A stretch of DNA of 64,000 nucleotides from Clostridium sp. AF37-5 (GTDB lineage: Bacteria; Bacillota; Clostridia; Lachnospirales; Lachnospiraceae), in contig NZ_QUDR01000010.1 in the NCBI RefSeq assembly GCF_003477605.1, forward strand, positions 43,102 to 107,101, in the 5' to 3' direction. Position 1 is the first letter of the stretch. Every line of letters begins with the position of its first letter. Below, piece after piece: positions 18,090 to 26,902 of the stretch. The position numbers were made by a program, and so were the translations under genes. The notes under the pieces are model-generated. The model ran no database searches and was not told where the DNA came from. It saw only the letters and a list, made by a program, of their open reading frames with translations.

Positions 18090-20181
18090 ATTAAAGCAGG
18101 TGGATGTCCGGCTGAAATTGGTGGATAAAGAGGGAGTCTTCAGTATGGAGCCGATCGACACACCGGCAAAAGCTGTTTCTATCATGGCACCGATACTTGC
18201 AGAGCTTGACCGGGAAGAGGTCTGCGTGGTCAATCTGGATGGAAAGAACCACCCCATCAACTTTAACATCGTAAGCATTGGGAGTATCAATGCTTCTTTG
18301 GTGACCGGCAGGGAAGTGTATAAATCGGCGGTTTTGAGTAATGCTGCCAGAGTGATACTGCTTCATAACCATCCCTCGTCAAGTCTCGCACCGAGCAGGG
18401 AAGACCGTGAAGTCACCGGAAAGATGATGTATGCCGGGAGCTTTCTTGATATTGAGCTGCAGGACCACATCATTGTTGCCGGAAGAACCGGGGAAACTTT
18501 CAGTATGCGGGAACATCTGCCGGAACTGTTTGACCGAAAAAATTATATGGAGCCGATGGCACATGTAGCAGATCTGGTAAGAGAGGAGGCAACCGGTTCA
18601 GAGGTGTCTCCGGTTACCTATGAAATCCTGCAGATTAAGGATGGAAGTAATGGCGAAGCATACCGGTTTATGGGGACACGGTATATCAGACAACAGCAAC
18701 TTCCGGTCAATGTAAGTGACTACGAATCAAAATATAAAGGGGAATTAAAGCCGGGAGAAACACTGGATACGCTGTATGAACGGTTCAATATACACCGTCC
18801 GGATAATTTTACCGGGCATTCGCTGTCGGTCAGTGATGTGATCGTGCTGGAATCGGATGGGAAGAAAACACCATTTTATGTGGATTCATTTGGATTTCAG
18901 AAACTGGAAAATTTCTTTGAGGAAAGGTTTGTGCGAACCGAAGCAGAAAAGAAAATAATATCAGATTTCCGGGAGAAAACACAAAAATACTTTCGCCCGG
19001 TAGATGGGAGAAAGGCAGAGGAGATTGAAAACAATGTCAGAGAGTACCTTCATAAAAAAGTGCGAGAGCAGGGCCTGCCGATACAATTCGGTGAAGTGCT
19101 GCTGTATGGAAGCCGAAGCCGGGGGATGGAAAAGGAAGATTCTGATATTGATATAGTGGCAGAGTATCAGGGAACTGCAAGAGAAGATGATCTGTTTAAC
19201 CTGTTTCATGAAGATGATTTTTGTATTGGAGGCTGTAAGGTGGATATCAATCCCATCAAAGAAAAAAAATCAGGAAGTCTGACCGCTTTTTTACAGCAGG
19301 CAGTCTATTTTATGGAAAGCGAACTGGCATTTTCCATCGCTGACCGCTACATTTATATTCAGGATGCAACGGAAGGATATGATTATACAATCTATGATTC
19401 AGATTTCACAGAACTAGATGGTGGCGTTTATGATGATCCGGAGATCTCCATCTATGAGGCATTGGATGAGATTGTTGGTGATTTGAAAAAGCAGCCGGAT
19501 ACTGACAGGATAAAGGGAGAGATTACAGAAGAATTGCAGCTTATCCCTGTTAATCTGGAGGAATTTGAAGAGGCATTGGAACGAAGTCATTATGTGCCAC
19601 CGGAAGTGACCTATACGGTTGCGGAATGCGGTGAATTTCATAGTATGGGACGATACCGGGATGATATCAAAGATGTGCAGGAAGCAATCGCACTGTGGAA
19701 AGAGTTTCAAGACAGCTCGTTGAATGGGATCCCATCTATCGGGATTTTAGTGCATACGCCGGGACAAACCGATTTGGAAGATGAGCAGTTAGATCTGTTA
19801 TCTGGACAAAAGATCGATCTGGATATGATGCAGTACTATCCGGTGATCTGTAAAGAAGAGGCTGCCATTGAAAAAATATGTGAACTGATCGAAAATCTGC
19901 CGGAAGTCGGAATGATCGGGAAAGTGCCGGAGAGAATATCGACGGAGCTGCTTCTTCGGGAACTGGATCCGGGAAAGAGTCTTTTTTCAGAAGTAGAGAA
20001 AAGTCTGATCCGGGAGTATGGTTTGCAGATGAAAGATGAGCGTAAAACAAGGGAACTTGCGGAAAAACTATGTAGTAGAGATAAGATTGGAAATCAGGAT
20101 GCAGCATTGGTGATACAGGAGGCAAGGGACAAAATAGAAGAAAAAAGATTGACACCAAATACGACACCATATATACTATAA
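18079..20181 (+). CDS. JAMM (RadC-like) - YodL-like - nucleotidyltransferase fusion protein
   Basis: 700 residues. The N-terminal domain has a full JAMM metal motif, H96-x-H98-x7-S-x2-D in HNHPSSSLAPSREDRE, like RadC/DUF2466-type domains. The middle (about 185-290) resembles YodL/LPD modules (FMGTRYIRQQQLPV..., LYERFNIHRPDNF). Around 340-360 lies a minimal nucleotidyltransferase signature, LYGSRSRGMEKEDSDIDIV (G-S-x-A/R-R-G...D-x-D). The last part (about 510-570) has an LPD-type stretch, TYTVAECGEFHSMGRYRDDI. Such fusions occur in ICE proteins thought to act against host defences; substrates are unknown. It overlaps the small gene upstream. Confidence 0.7.
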   Translation: MNHELKQVDVRLKLVDKEGVFSMEPIDTPAKAVSIMAPILAELDREEVCVVNLDGKNHPINFNIVSIGSINASLVTGREVYKSAVLSNAARVILLHNHPSSSLAPSREDREVTGKMMYAGSFLDIELQDHIIVAGRTGETFSMREHLPELFDRKNYMEPMAHVADLVREEATGSEVSPVTYEILQIKDGSNGEAYRFMGTRYIRQQQLPVNVSDYESKYKGELKPGETLDTLYERFNIHRPDNFTGHSLSVSDVIVLESDGKKTPFYVDSFGFQKLENFFEERFVRTEAEKKIISDFREKTQKYFRPVDGRKAEEIENNVREYLHKKVREQGLPIQFGEVLLYGSRSRGMEKEDSDIDIVAEYQGTAREDDLFNLFHEDDFCIGGCKVDINPIKEKKSGSLTAFLQQAVYFMESELAFSIADRYIYIQDATEGYDYTIYDSDFTELDGGVYDDPEISIYEALDEIVGDLKKQPDTDRIKGEITEELQLIPVNLEEFEEALERSHYVPPEVTYTVAECGEFHSMGRYRDDIKDVQEAIALWKEFQDSSLNGIPSIGILVHTPGQTDLEDEQLDLLSGQKIDLDMMQYYPVICKEEAAIEKICELIENLPEVGMIGKVPERISTELLLRELDPGKSLFSEVEKSLIREYGLQMKDERKTRELAEKLCSRDKIGNQDAALVIQEARDKIEEKRLTPNTTPYIL

Positions 20182-20197
20182 GTAGGAGGAATTATGA

Positions 20198-20452
20198 ATG
20201 TCAAAATGGGATAAACTATTAAGAAAAATATGCACTTTATCAAAGGATTTACGCTTTGATGAGTTGCGGAAAGTATTGGAAAGTTATGGCTATGAAATGA
20301 ATGCTCCCAAAGGCGGAAGCAGTCATTATACATTTCGAAAAAGCGGCTGTCAGCCGATTACGATACCAAAACATGAGCCGATTAAAAAGGTATATGTTGA
20401 GATGGTAAAGCAGATTGTGGAAAGTGAGGCGATGAATGATGAGAACGATTGA
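20198..20452 (+). CDS. hicA: HicA-type toxin, mRNA interferase
   Basis: 84 residues after TAGGAGGAATT. Shows the HicA double-stranded RNA-binding-like fold signature: LRKVLESYGYEM..KGGSSHYTFRKSG, where the conserved His in SSHYTF is the catalytic residue in the family, then ITIPKHEPIKKVYV. It overlaps the hicB start, as is usual for HicA-first operons. Probably stabilises the element. Confidence 0.88.
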   Translation: MSKWDKLLRKICTLSKDLRFDELRKVLESYGYEMNAPKGGSSHYTFRKSGCQPITIPKHEPIKKVYVEMVKQIVESEAMNDEND

Positions 20453-20801
20453 TGATTACATGAATATGAATTATCGTATGGAGATCGTTGAGGACAAAGA
20501 GGAAGGCGGTTTTGTGGTTTCTTATCCGGAACTTCCGGGATGCATTACCTGTGGAGAAACAATGGAATCAGCCATTACAAATGCTCAGGATGCAAAGAAA
20601 TCCTGGCTGCAGGCAGCATTGGAGGAAGGAATCGAGATTCATGAGCCGGACAGTTTGGAAGAATATTCCGGACAGTTTAAGTTAAGGATACCTCGCAGTT
20701 TGCACCGATCTCTTGCAGAGCATTCTAAGAGAGAGGGGATAAGCATGAACCAGTATTGTGTTTATCTGCTTTCACGGAACGATGCAATGCTTTCAAAGTG
20801 A
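20436..20801 (+). CDS. hicB: HicB-type antitoxin
   Basis: About 120 residues (tandem ATGs at 20436 and 20439). N-terminal HicB fold: EDKEEGGFVVSYPELPGCITCGETMESAITNAQDA. A C-terminal ribbon-helix-helix-like DNA-binding part follows (FKLRIPRSLHRSLAEHSKREGISMNQYCVYLLSR). It should neutralise HicA and repress the operon. Confidence 0.88.
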   Translation: MMRTIDDYMNMNYRMEIVEDKEEGGFVVSYPELPGCITCGETMESAITNAQDAKKSWLQAALEEGIEIHEPDSLEEYSGQFKLRIPRSLHRSLAEHSKREGISMNQYCVYLLSRNDAMLSK

Positions 20802-20891
20802 AAGATGATGCAGATAAGGAAGTATTACAGAGTTAAATAGAAAGCTGTTGTGCTTGCGATTATAATTATTATTGCAAGGAAGGGAATGTAT

Positions 20892-22133
20892 ATGCAAATC
20901 ACAAAAAATCAGCATTATGTGCCACGATTTTATATGAAATATTTTAGTAATATAAGAAATGCTGGTACAAAGAAGGAAAAGGTTTTGATTTCATTTTACC
21001 AATTCAAAGATAATATATTAAGGGAAAACATACCCACTACTTCTGTATGCTCGGAAGATTATTTTTATGGTCAGGATGGCAAAACAGAAAATTCATTAGC
21101 TGAAATGGAGAATAGATGGAGCATAGCGTTTAAGAATGTAAATGATGATGCTTTTGCGGAAGGCGATATTGAAAGTATTAGGGAATTTGTTATATATCAA
21201 ATTAGTAGAACTAAGGCAATGCTGTCTCACAATAGGGAAATGGTAACTAATGTAATGGAAGCTGTTTCCAAAAAACAATTTGGGAATGTGGCAGACGGAA
21301 AGACGTTTAATGAGTTACTTGAAAATAAAATCCAAAATGAAATAACGCCTGAATTTGGATTGTCAATTGTGAAAGAAACAATACCGGTAATTAGCGATCT
21401 AAAAATGAAGGTTATTACTAATGAAACAGAGATGAAACTCATTACATCGGATGTACCAATTATAATTATAAATCCGTTAGGCATCTATAGAGCTGGTTTG
21501 AATTCAGTTGGGGAGGTTATTTTTTTCCCGATATCTCCTTGGAAAATAATATTTTTTTATGATGAAAAGGTATTCGGTGAACTGCCAAATAAAATTTCTG
21601 ATGAGAGGGAGGTTGAAATATTTAATCAATACCAATATGTTAGTGCAGATGAACGACTACTGGGAAAAGCGGCTGGAGACTTTAATAATATAATTAATAG
21701 TGAAACATTAAATTGCAAAAGAGAACAATTTAATAAAATGCAAAAAACAAATACCATAAATGATGGAGTGGGAACTTTTTTTTCGACAAAATCAAAAAGT
21801 ATACCATATTATTATAATATTCCTATTTTGCGTTTGCCTAAACTATTGAGAAAAATTCCGGGTGATTTTCGTGAAACATTTCAAAGAGAATACTCGTATG
21901 AGATAAGATTGGCAATATTGTGTCGCATATATCGGGATCCCAATTTTATTTCTGACATAACATTAAAAGAACATTGGAAAAAACAACAGAGATATTCGAA
22001 AGTTTTATTAAAGTATTTAGATGATTACTGGAATGTTCCAAAGAAAGATAGAATTATTACTCCAGAACTCATGAAAAAGTTAAAGACGGTACCAGTTAAT
22101 GCCATTATTAATAAAGATGTAAATGGAATATAA
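20892..22133 (+). CDS. DUF4238 domain protein
   Basis: 413 residues from the ATG at 20892, 8 nt after AAGGAAGGG; ATG 20886 is too close to that site. The N-terminus KNQHYVPRFYMKYFSN and the later VCSEDYFYGQDGKTENSLAEMENRW are diagnostic of DUF4238, whose activity is unknown to me. The gene is AT-rich, stands alone between hicB and virB4, and ends at a bidirectional terminator, so it looks like inserted cargo. DUF4238 genes are often seen in mobile islands, so a defence role is possible but unproven. Confidence 0.75.
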   Translation: MQITKNQHYVPRFYMKYFSNIRNAGTKKEKVLISFYQFKDNILRENIPTTSVCSEDYFYGQDGKTENSLAEMENRWSIAFKNVNDDAFAEGDIESIREFVIYQISRTKAMLSHNREMVTNVMEAVSKKQFGNVADGKTFNELLENKIQNEITPEFGLSIVKETIPVISDLKMKVITNETEMKLITSDVPIIIINPLGIYRAGLNSVGEVIFFPISPWKIIFFYDEKVFGELPNKISDEREVEIFNQYQYVSADERLLGKAAGDFNNIINSETLNCKREQFNKMQKTNTINDGVGTFFSTKSKSIPYYYNIPILRLPKLLRKIPGDFRETFQREYSYEIRLAILCRIYRDPNFISDITLKEHWKKQQRYSKVLLKYLDDYWNVPKKDRIITPELMKKLKTVPVNAIINKDVNGI

Positions 22134-22181
22134 TTTTAATTGGAAAATCTAACATACAAGATAACAACTTAATATCACATG

Positions 22182-22211
22182 AAAAAAGAACTGCTCCGGT
22201 GGTTCTTTTTT
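22182..22211. terminator. Bidirectional intrinsic terminator
   Basis: AAAAAAGAAC (22182-22191) and GTTCTTTTTT (22202-22211) form a perfect 10-bp stem with a 10-nt loop, with A- and T-runs on the outer sides. It separates the DUF4238 cargo from virB4. Confidence 0.8.
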
Positions 22212-22246
22212 CGTACACAAAAATACAGAACAGGAGGCGAAAACAA

Positions 22247-24685
22247 ATGCTAAACATATTCAGAAAGGACACGCTTACACCGCAGACGGAACGCATTTAC
22301 AAGGTTCCGCTGTGCATTCAGGATACCATTCCCATCTACCGGATTGCTGAAAACGGTATCTTTGAGCTGGAGAGTCCGACTAACAAAGACGGTGGGAAAA
22401 AGAAGCTGCATCAGTTTGACAGGATGTATCTGTTTGAGGATATCAACTTTTCCACGCAGGATGAAGAAGAAAAGGAAGAAACCGGGAAACGGTTTGAAAC
22501 GCTGCTTCGTTCCATGAATGTCAGTTACAAGATCATCGTGTCCAACCATTATGCCGATAACGGAAAGCTGCGGGAGGAGATCCTGCAGAAGGCAGTGAGC
22601 AAAGAACGGGAGCCTTTGGCAAGGGAATACCACCAAATGATCGAAGAGCGTCTGCAGGAAGGACGGGGAGGACTTTTGCAATCCAAGTATTTCATAGTCA
22701 CCTGCAGAAAGCCGGATTATGAGAGTGCAAAGAATTATTTCAATACCATAGAGTTTTCCATTCGGCAGTTATTTCACCGGCTGGGAAGCTGCCTGATCCC
22801 ACTCGATGCCACGGAACGCTTGCGGGCACTGCACAGTTATTACCGCATGGGTGACGAGGCATCTTTTTCTTTTGACTGGAATGAATATCTGCATCTGAAG
22901 CGTGACTGGCGAAATGACATTATCAATACTTCTCTGCGGGAGTATCCGGAGCATCTGGAGATGGAGGGTGGAAACTGCGCTTGCGTCATGTTTATCCGAA
23001 AATATCCGAACGGACTTACCGACCAGTTTTTAAATGAGCTTACCAACATGAACTTTCCTCTTATCTATACAATGGATGTGGAGCCGCTTGACAATGATGT
23101 GGCTTATCAGATGGTGATGAAGAAATATATGTCAAATGAGCGGAGCATTAACCGGGAACAGGAGCTGAAAAACGAAAATGGTGATTATTCCACCAACATC
23201 AACTATGAGAGAAGAAAGCAGCAAAGAGATACGGAGGAGATGCTAGACCGCATTTCTTCCTTTGATGAACGGCTGCTTTATGTGGGGATCACGATCGTTA
23301 TCAAAGCATCGTCCAGAGAAGAACTGGAGGAGCGGACGGAAAAAGTCCGCATCATAGGAAAAACACATAACATGGATATCGTTCCCCATTCACACAGGCA
23401 GCTGGACGCACTGAATACTTCTCTGCCGACGGGTGCAAGATTTGTGAATACGATGCGGACCATTACATCGGAGGAGCTTTCAATCTTTATTCCGTTCAAT
23501 GTGCAGGAAATCCATGATGATCTGGGATACTGCTATGGATTTAACAAGGTATCGAAAAATCTGATCATTGGAAATCGAAAACTGTTAAAGAATGGAAACG
23601 GGATGGTATTTGGAGTACCCGGTTCCGGAAAATCTTATAATGAGAAATCGGAAATGGGACAGGTGCTGTGCTTCTCAAAGGATGACATTATCGTGGTAGA
23701 TCCAATGGGTGAGTACAAAGGCATTGCTGCAGCATGGGGTGGTCAGTATATCAATCTGACACAGTCAGCGGAAAATGTTTTTTATGTCAATCCGTTTCAT
23801 GTGCCGGACGAGGTGCCGGATATTGACCGCTTTGTGGCAGAAAAAGCAGAGTTTGCGTATGCTATCTGTGAGCAGGCGCTGAAACCGGCACCGCTTACCA
23901 GCCGTCATATCGCTGTGATCGATAAGGCAGTCAGCAGCATGTATGAGGAATATTTTAGGAAAAGAAAGGATAAACGAAGAAGAAAGAACCGACCGGAATC
24001 GCCAACCATTCCTGTGATGCGAAACAGGATCATGGAATTATATGATGATAACGAAGCGGCAAAGGAAATCGTGGAGCAGCTGGAGGTATTTGCGGATGGT
24101 ACGCTGGATATTTTTGCGCGAGAACAGTCCATATCCGATGAGAACCGCTTTACCGTATATGGGTTTTCGGAGCTTGGAAAGCGGATGCGTGCGATGGCAA
24201 TGCTTGTGATGATCGAAAGCATCACGGCGAAGATCAAATACAATCAGTCTGACGGAGTTGCCACCTGGGTTTATGTGGATGAAATGCATGAACTCTGGGG
24301 AGAGGAATACAGCTTACATGCATTGGAAAAGATGTGGCGTGAGGTCCGCAAGCGGGGTGGTATCTGTACCGGCATGAGCCAGAATCTTATAGATGCAAAA
24401 CGGAACCGTTCCACGAAAACAATGGTATCCAATTCGGAGTTTATGCTTTTGCTTGACCAGGGCACAATGGATAAAGAAGCGGTGGAAGATCTGTTTGATA
24501 TTTCATCGGAGCAGCTTGCCTGTGTCAATGGAGTAGAGCCGGGAACAGGGCTTATCCGATTTGGAGATAAGATCGTGCCCTTTGACAATACAATGGAAAA
24601 GGACAGCAGTCTGTATCAGTTATTTAATACGAATTTTCATGAGATGGTGAAAGATAAAAATGTAAAGCAGACAGTGGAAAAATAG
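22247..24685 (+). CDS. virB4: VirB4-like conjugation ATPase
   Basis: 812 residues from the ATG at 22247, preceded by CAGGAGGCGAAAACAA; an in-frame codon at 22199 lies inside the terminator and is rejected. The N-terminal half is the VirB4/TraE-type region. The ATPase half has Walker A GVPGSGKS (about 455), a DPMGEYKGIA strand, and Walker B in VATWVYVDEMHELWGEE, then RKRGGICTGMSQN and the EFMLLLDQGT motif. It powers pilus assembly and substrate transport at the membrane with PrgI and the VirB6-like protein. Confidence 0.93.
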   Translation: MLNIFRKDTLTPQTERIYKVPLCIQDTIPIYRIAENGIFELESPTNKDGGKKKLHQFDRMYLFEDINFSTQDEEEKEETGKRFETLLRSMNVSYKIIVSNHYADNGKLREEILQKAVSKEREPLAREYHQMIEERLQEGRGGLLQSKYFIVTCRKPDYESAKNYFNTIEFSIRQLFHRLGSCLIPLDATERLRALHSYYRMGDEASFSFDWNEYLHLKRDWRNDIINTSLREYPEHLEMEGGNCACVMFIRKYPNGLTDQFLNELTNMNFPLIYTMDVEPLDNDVAYQMVMKKYMSNERSINREQELKNENGDYSTNINYERRKQQRDTEEMLDRISSFDERLLYVGITIVIKASSREELEERTEKVRIIGKTHNMDIVPHSHRQLDALNTSLPTGARFVNTMRTITSEELSIFIPFNVQEIHDDLGYCYGFNKVSKNLIIGNRKLLKNGNGMVFGVPGSGKSYNEKSEMGQVLCFSKDDIIVVDPMGEYKGIAAAWGGQYINLTQSAENVFYVNPFHVPDEVPDIDRFVAEKAEFAYAICEQALKPAPLTSRHIAVIDKAVSSMYEEYFRKRKDKRRRKNRPESPTIPVMRNRIMELYDDNEAAKEIVEQLEVFADGTLDIFAREQSISDENRFTVYGFSELGKRMRAMAMLVMIESITAKIKYNQSDGVATWVYVDEMHELWGEEYSLHALEKMWREVRKRGGICTGMSQNLIDAKRNRSTKTMVSNSEFMLLLDQGTMDKEAVEDLFDISSEQLACVNGVEPGTGLIRFGDKIVPFDNTMEKDSSLYQLFNTNFHEMVKDKNVKQTVEK

Positions 24686-24709
24686 GGACAAGTGAATTGA
24701 CGAAAATCG

Positions 24710-24738
24710 TTGAATTGTGACAGGAAAAATGATATATT
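24710..24738 (+). promoter_or_regulatory. Promoter of the small toxin transcript
   Basis: TTGAAT (24710-24715) and TATATT (24733-24738) with 17 bp between them. The transcript would begin near 24745, giving a leader of about 95 nt before the toxin start. Confidence 0.6.
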
Positions 24739-24840
24739 AGTAGCATGGCGAAAGCCATAGGAAAGTACCCATGACAGGGTGGTAGCCTCCCAACACCAAT
24801 GACCGGCTTGCCGGAATACATAGGAAGGGAGGTGGCGCCA

Positions 24841-24957
24841 ATGACAGCTTTTGAAATCCTTTCGATTTTCCTGGGCATATTGACATTGTTATGTGCCTTC
24901 GGTAGTCTTGTTATAGCGTTGCTTGCCTTTCTCGACAAGAGAAACAAGCGAAAATAA
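24841..24957 (+). CDS. Putative holin-like (type I) toxin peptide
   Basis: 38 residues beginning MTAFEILSIFLGILTLLCAF, with one membrane helix and a basic tail (LDKRNKRK). This matches the putative holin-like toxin family found in Clostridia and Bacilli, normally controlled by an antisense RNA. The site GGGAGG (24827-24832) can pair with CCTCCC (24786-24791) in its own leader, so translation may be held back by RNA folding, as for other type I toxins. Two hairpins follow. Probably an addiction module for the ICE. Confidence 0.8.
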   Translation: MTAFEILSIFLGILTLLCAFGSLVIALLAFLDKRNKRK

Positions 24958-24961
24958 AAAT

Positions 24962-24989
24962 GCCTATCCTGTCTGCAAACAGGATAGGC
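24962..24989. terminator. Hairpin after the toxin gene
   Basis: GCCTATCCTGT and ACAGGATAGGC form a perfect 11-bp stem with a 6-nt loop 4 nt after the toxin stop. No T-run follows on the plus strand, so it may be a 3' end shared with an antisense RNA, or an mRNA-stabilising stem. Confidence 0.6.
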
Positions 24990-25020
24990 GGTGTCCGTAA
25001 GGACATTTAACCTTGATGGG

Positions 25021-25053
25021 AGCATCCACTTTGGAGTGGGTGCTTTCCTTTTC
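25021..25053 (+). terminator. Intrinsic terminator before the CwlT-like gene
   Basis: AGCATCCACT and AGTGGGTGCT form a 10-bp stem (one G-T pair) with loop TTGG, followed by TTCCTTTTCT. It would end the toxin transcript before the hydrolase gene. Confidence 0.65.
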
Positions 25054-25144
25054 TAATATCAATATATCACATTTCTCCAGATGATTCAACAGAAAATTGA
25101 AAATCTCACGAAGTCCTATGATGAGAAATCGGAGGTGGTGATCA

Positions 25145-26815
25145 ATGGATCAGCTTGACAGAGAGGTCATTGAATCCTTGAGTGAGCCGGCAAAGAGAGT
25201 ATTTGGGAGTCTGGATTACCGTTCCAGACAGCGAATGTTAAAGAAAGCCAAAGTAATGGCGAAGGAAGAAAAAACAAGAAACCAAAAGAAAAGCCGGGTA
25301 AAGAAAAAGGGGATTGAAAAACAGAATAAAGCCAAAAGAAAGAAAAAGGGCAGTTCATCCAAAAGTGAACGAGTCCTTTTTTCTATTTATGAAACAAAAG
25401 ATCTTATGGTGCAATCCATGCATCTGATGCTGCTTGGAAGCAGCGTGGCAGATAATGCTTATGAAGAAAGAGACTTTGCTCATACGGATGAGCCACAAGT
25501 TGCTTTATCCAGAGAGGCGGTTCAAAAGAGCAGTCGGGTGGCAAGGGGAGGTATGCGGACTTTAGTACAACGAAACCGATACAAAAAAGCACAGAGAAGG
25601 GCTGCAGGAAAATCTACACAGAAATCTGCACAGGCGGTTCAGACAGGTGCAAAAGCGGGAACGCAGGCTGCAAAAACACTTGCTAAGACAATGCAGAGCA
25701 TCGTGAGGTCAGTGGCAGCGAATCCGGTCGTGTGGATCGTGCTGCTTGTCATTATTCTGCTTGCTGTGATTGTCGGGGCAATCGGTGCTGTTGTCGGTTC
25801 CGGTGGTGCCGCTAATGGATCACAGGGTGGAACCTATCAGGCACAGGTATCGGAAAAGACAGAAAGTTACCGGGAGATGGTTTCAGAGTATTGTGAAAAA
25901 TATGGTATTGATGATTATGTGGATTTGTGTCTTGCCATGATCGAGCAGGAGAGTGGAGGAAATCCGCCGGATGTGATGCAGACAGCGCAGTCTTATTATA
26001 ATGTGAATCCGCCTATCGACAGTGCAGAGGAAAGCATAGACTGTGGGACACATGAACTGTCAGACTGCCTGACAAAAGCAAAGTGCAAAGATCCCAATGA
26101 CATCAAAGGAATTTCCCTTGCCCTGCAGGGATATAACTTTGGCAATGGCTACATTGACTGGGCACTCAAAAACTATGGCTGTTATACCAAAGAAAATGCA
26201 CAGATCTTTTCGGCAAAGATGTGTGCTGAGCTTGGTTATGCTTCTTACGGGGATGTGGAGTATGTGCCTCATGTCCTGCGGTACTATGTGATGAATGAAG
26301 AAACGAGCGTATCCAATGAATCTGCCAAAACAATCTTAGAAGAGTTAAAGAAAAACAATACGGCACCGGCAGAGGCATGGGATGTGGTCGAGAAAGGTGC
26401 CTCCCTGATCGGAAGTGTAAAATACAGCATGGAGAAACGGCAGGCAGACGGAAGAGACAAGCCTGAGTTTTTGGACTGTTCTTCTTTTTCGGCATGGGCA
26501 TTTCATAAGGCAGGAGTGACCAGTGTGCCATATAGCTCCACGACGGCAACCTTTATCGGCTCCAAAAAGTTTCACGATATTTCTGCTGATCAGTTGCAGC
26601 CGGGCGATATCGGACTAAAAAGCAAGACTGGTGAAACCGGCGGAGCAAATCATGTAGGGATTTACTGTGGGAAACTGAAAGATGGCAGAGTAGTATGGCT
26701 TCACTGTACCAGTTCCAGTGGATCCTCTTTGACAGGGAATACTGAAGGTGCGATGTTTGGGGTATATACGAATTTTACATATTTCAGAAGACTAAAGAAG
26801 TGGGACAAGAAGTAG
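25145..26815 (+). CDS. Bifunctional lytic transglycosylase / NlpC-P60 peptidase (CwlT-like)
   Basis: 556 residues, start after GGAGGTGGTGATCA. Lys/Arg-rich N-terminus, then a membrane helix (VVWIVLLVIILLAVIVGAIGAVVG, about 195-220). A transglycosylase domain follows (YGIDDYVDLCLAMIEQESGG with the catalytic Glu; NFGNGYIDWA), then a C40 peptidase domain with Cys in EFLDCSSFSAWAF, PGDIG, and His in ANHVGIYCG. This is the VirB1/Tn916 Orf14 type of wall hydrolase that opens peptidoglycan for the mating channel. The long basic cytoplasmic part is notable. Confidence 0.9.
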   Translation: MDQLDREVIESLSEPAKRVFGSLDYRSRQRMLKKAKVMAKEEKTRNQKKSRVKKKGIEKQNKAKRKKKGSSSKSERVLFSIYETKDLMVQSMHLMLLGSSVADNAYEERDFAHTDEPQVALSREAVQKSSRVARGGMRTLVQRNRYKKAQRRAAGKSTQKSAQAVQTGAKAGTQAAKTLAKTMQSIVRSVAANPVVWIVLLVIILLAVIVGAIGAVVGSGGAANGSQGGTYQAQVSEKTESYREMVSEYCEKYGIDDYVDLCLAMIEQESGGNPPDVMQTAQSYYNVNPPIDSAEESIDCGTHELSDCLTKAKCKDPNDIKGISLALQGYNFGNGYIDWALKNYGCYTKENAQIFSAKMCAELGYASYGDVEYVPHVLRYYVMNEETSVSNESAKTILEELKKNNTAPAEAWDVVEKGASLIGSVKYSMEKRQADGRDKPEFLDCSSFSAWAFHKAGVTSVPYSSTTATFIGSKKFHDISADQLQPGDIGLKSKTGETGGANHVGIYCGKLKDGRVVWLHCTSSSGSSLTGNTEGAMFGVYTNFTYFRRLKKWDKK

Positions 26816-26816
26816 C

Positions 26817-26837
26817 GTCTGGACAATTTGTCCAAAC
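26817..26837. repeat. 21-bp palindrome, copy 2
   Basis: Same dyad as copy 1 (core GGACAATTTGTCC) starting 1 nt after the hydrolase stop. Paired with copy 3, 47 bp further on. Confidence 0.85.
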
Positions 26838-26863
26838 ATGGCGTCAGAGGACAGAAAGCAAGC

Positions 26864-26884
26864 GTTTAGACAAATTGTCCAGAC
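26864..26884. repeat. 21-bp palindrome, copy 3
   Basis: Core AGACAAATTGTCC, the same 21-bp dyad with one arm base changed (T-A-G-A for T-G-G-A). It ends 18 bp before the start at 26903. Confidence 0.85.
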
Positions 26885-26902
26885 GCAGAAAGAGAGGAGA
26901 CT

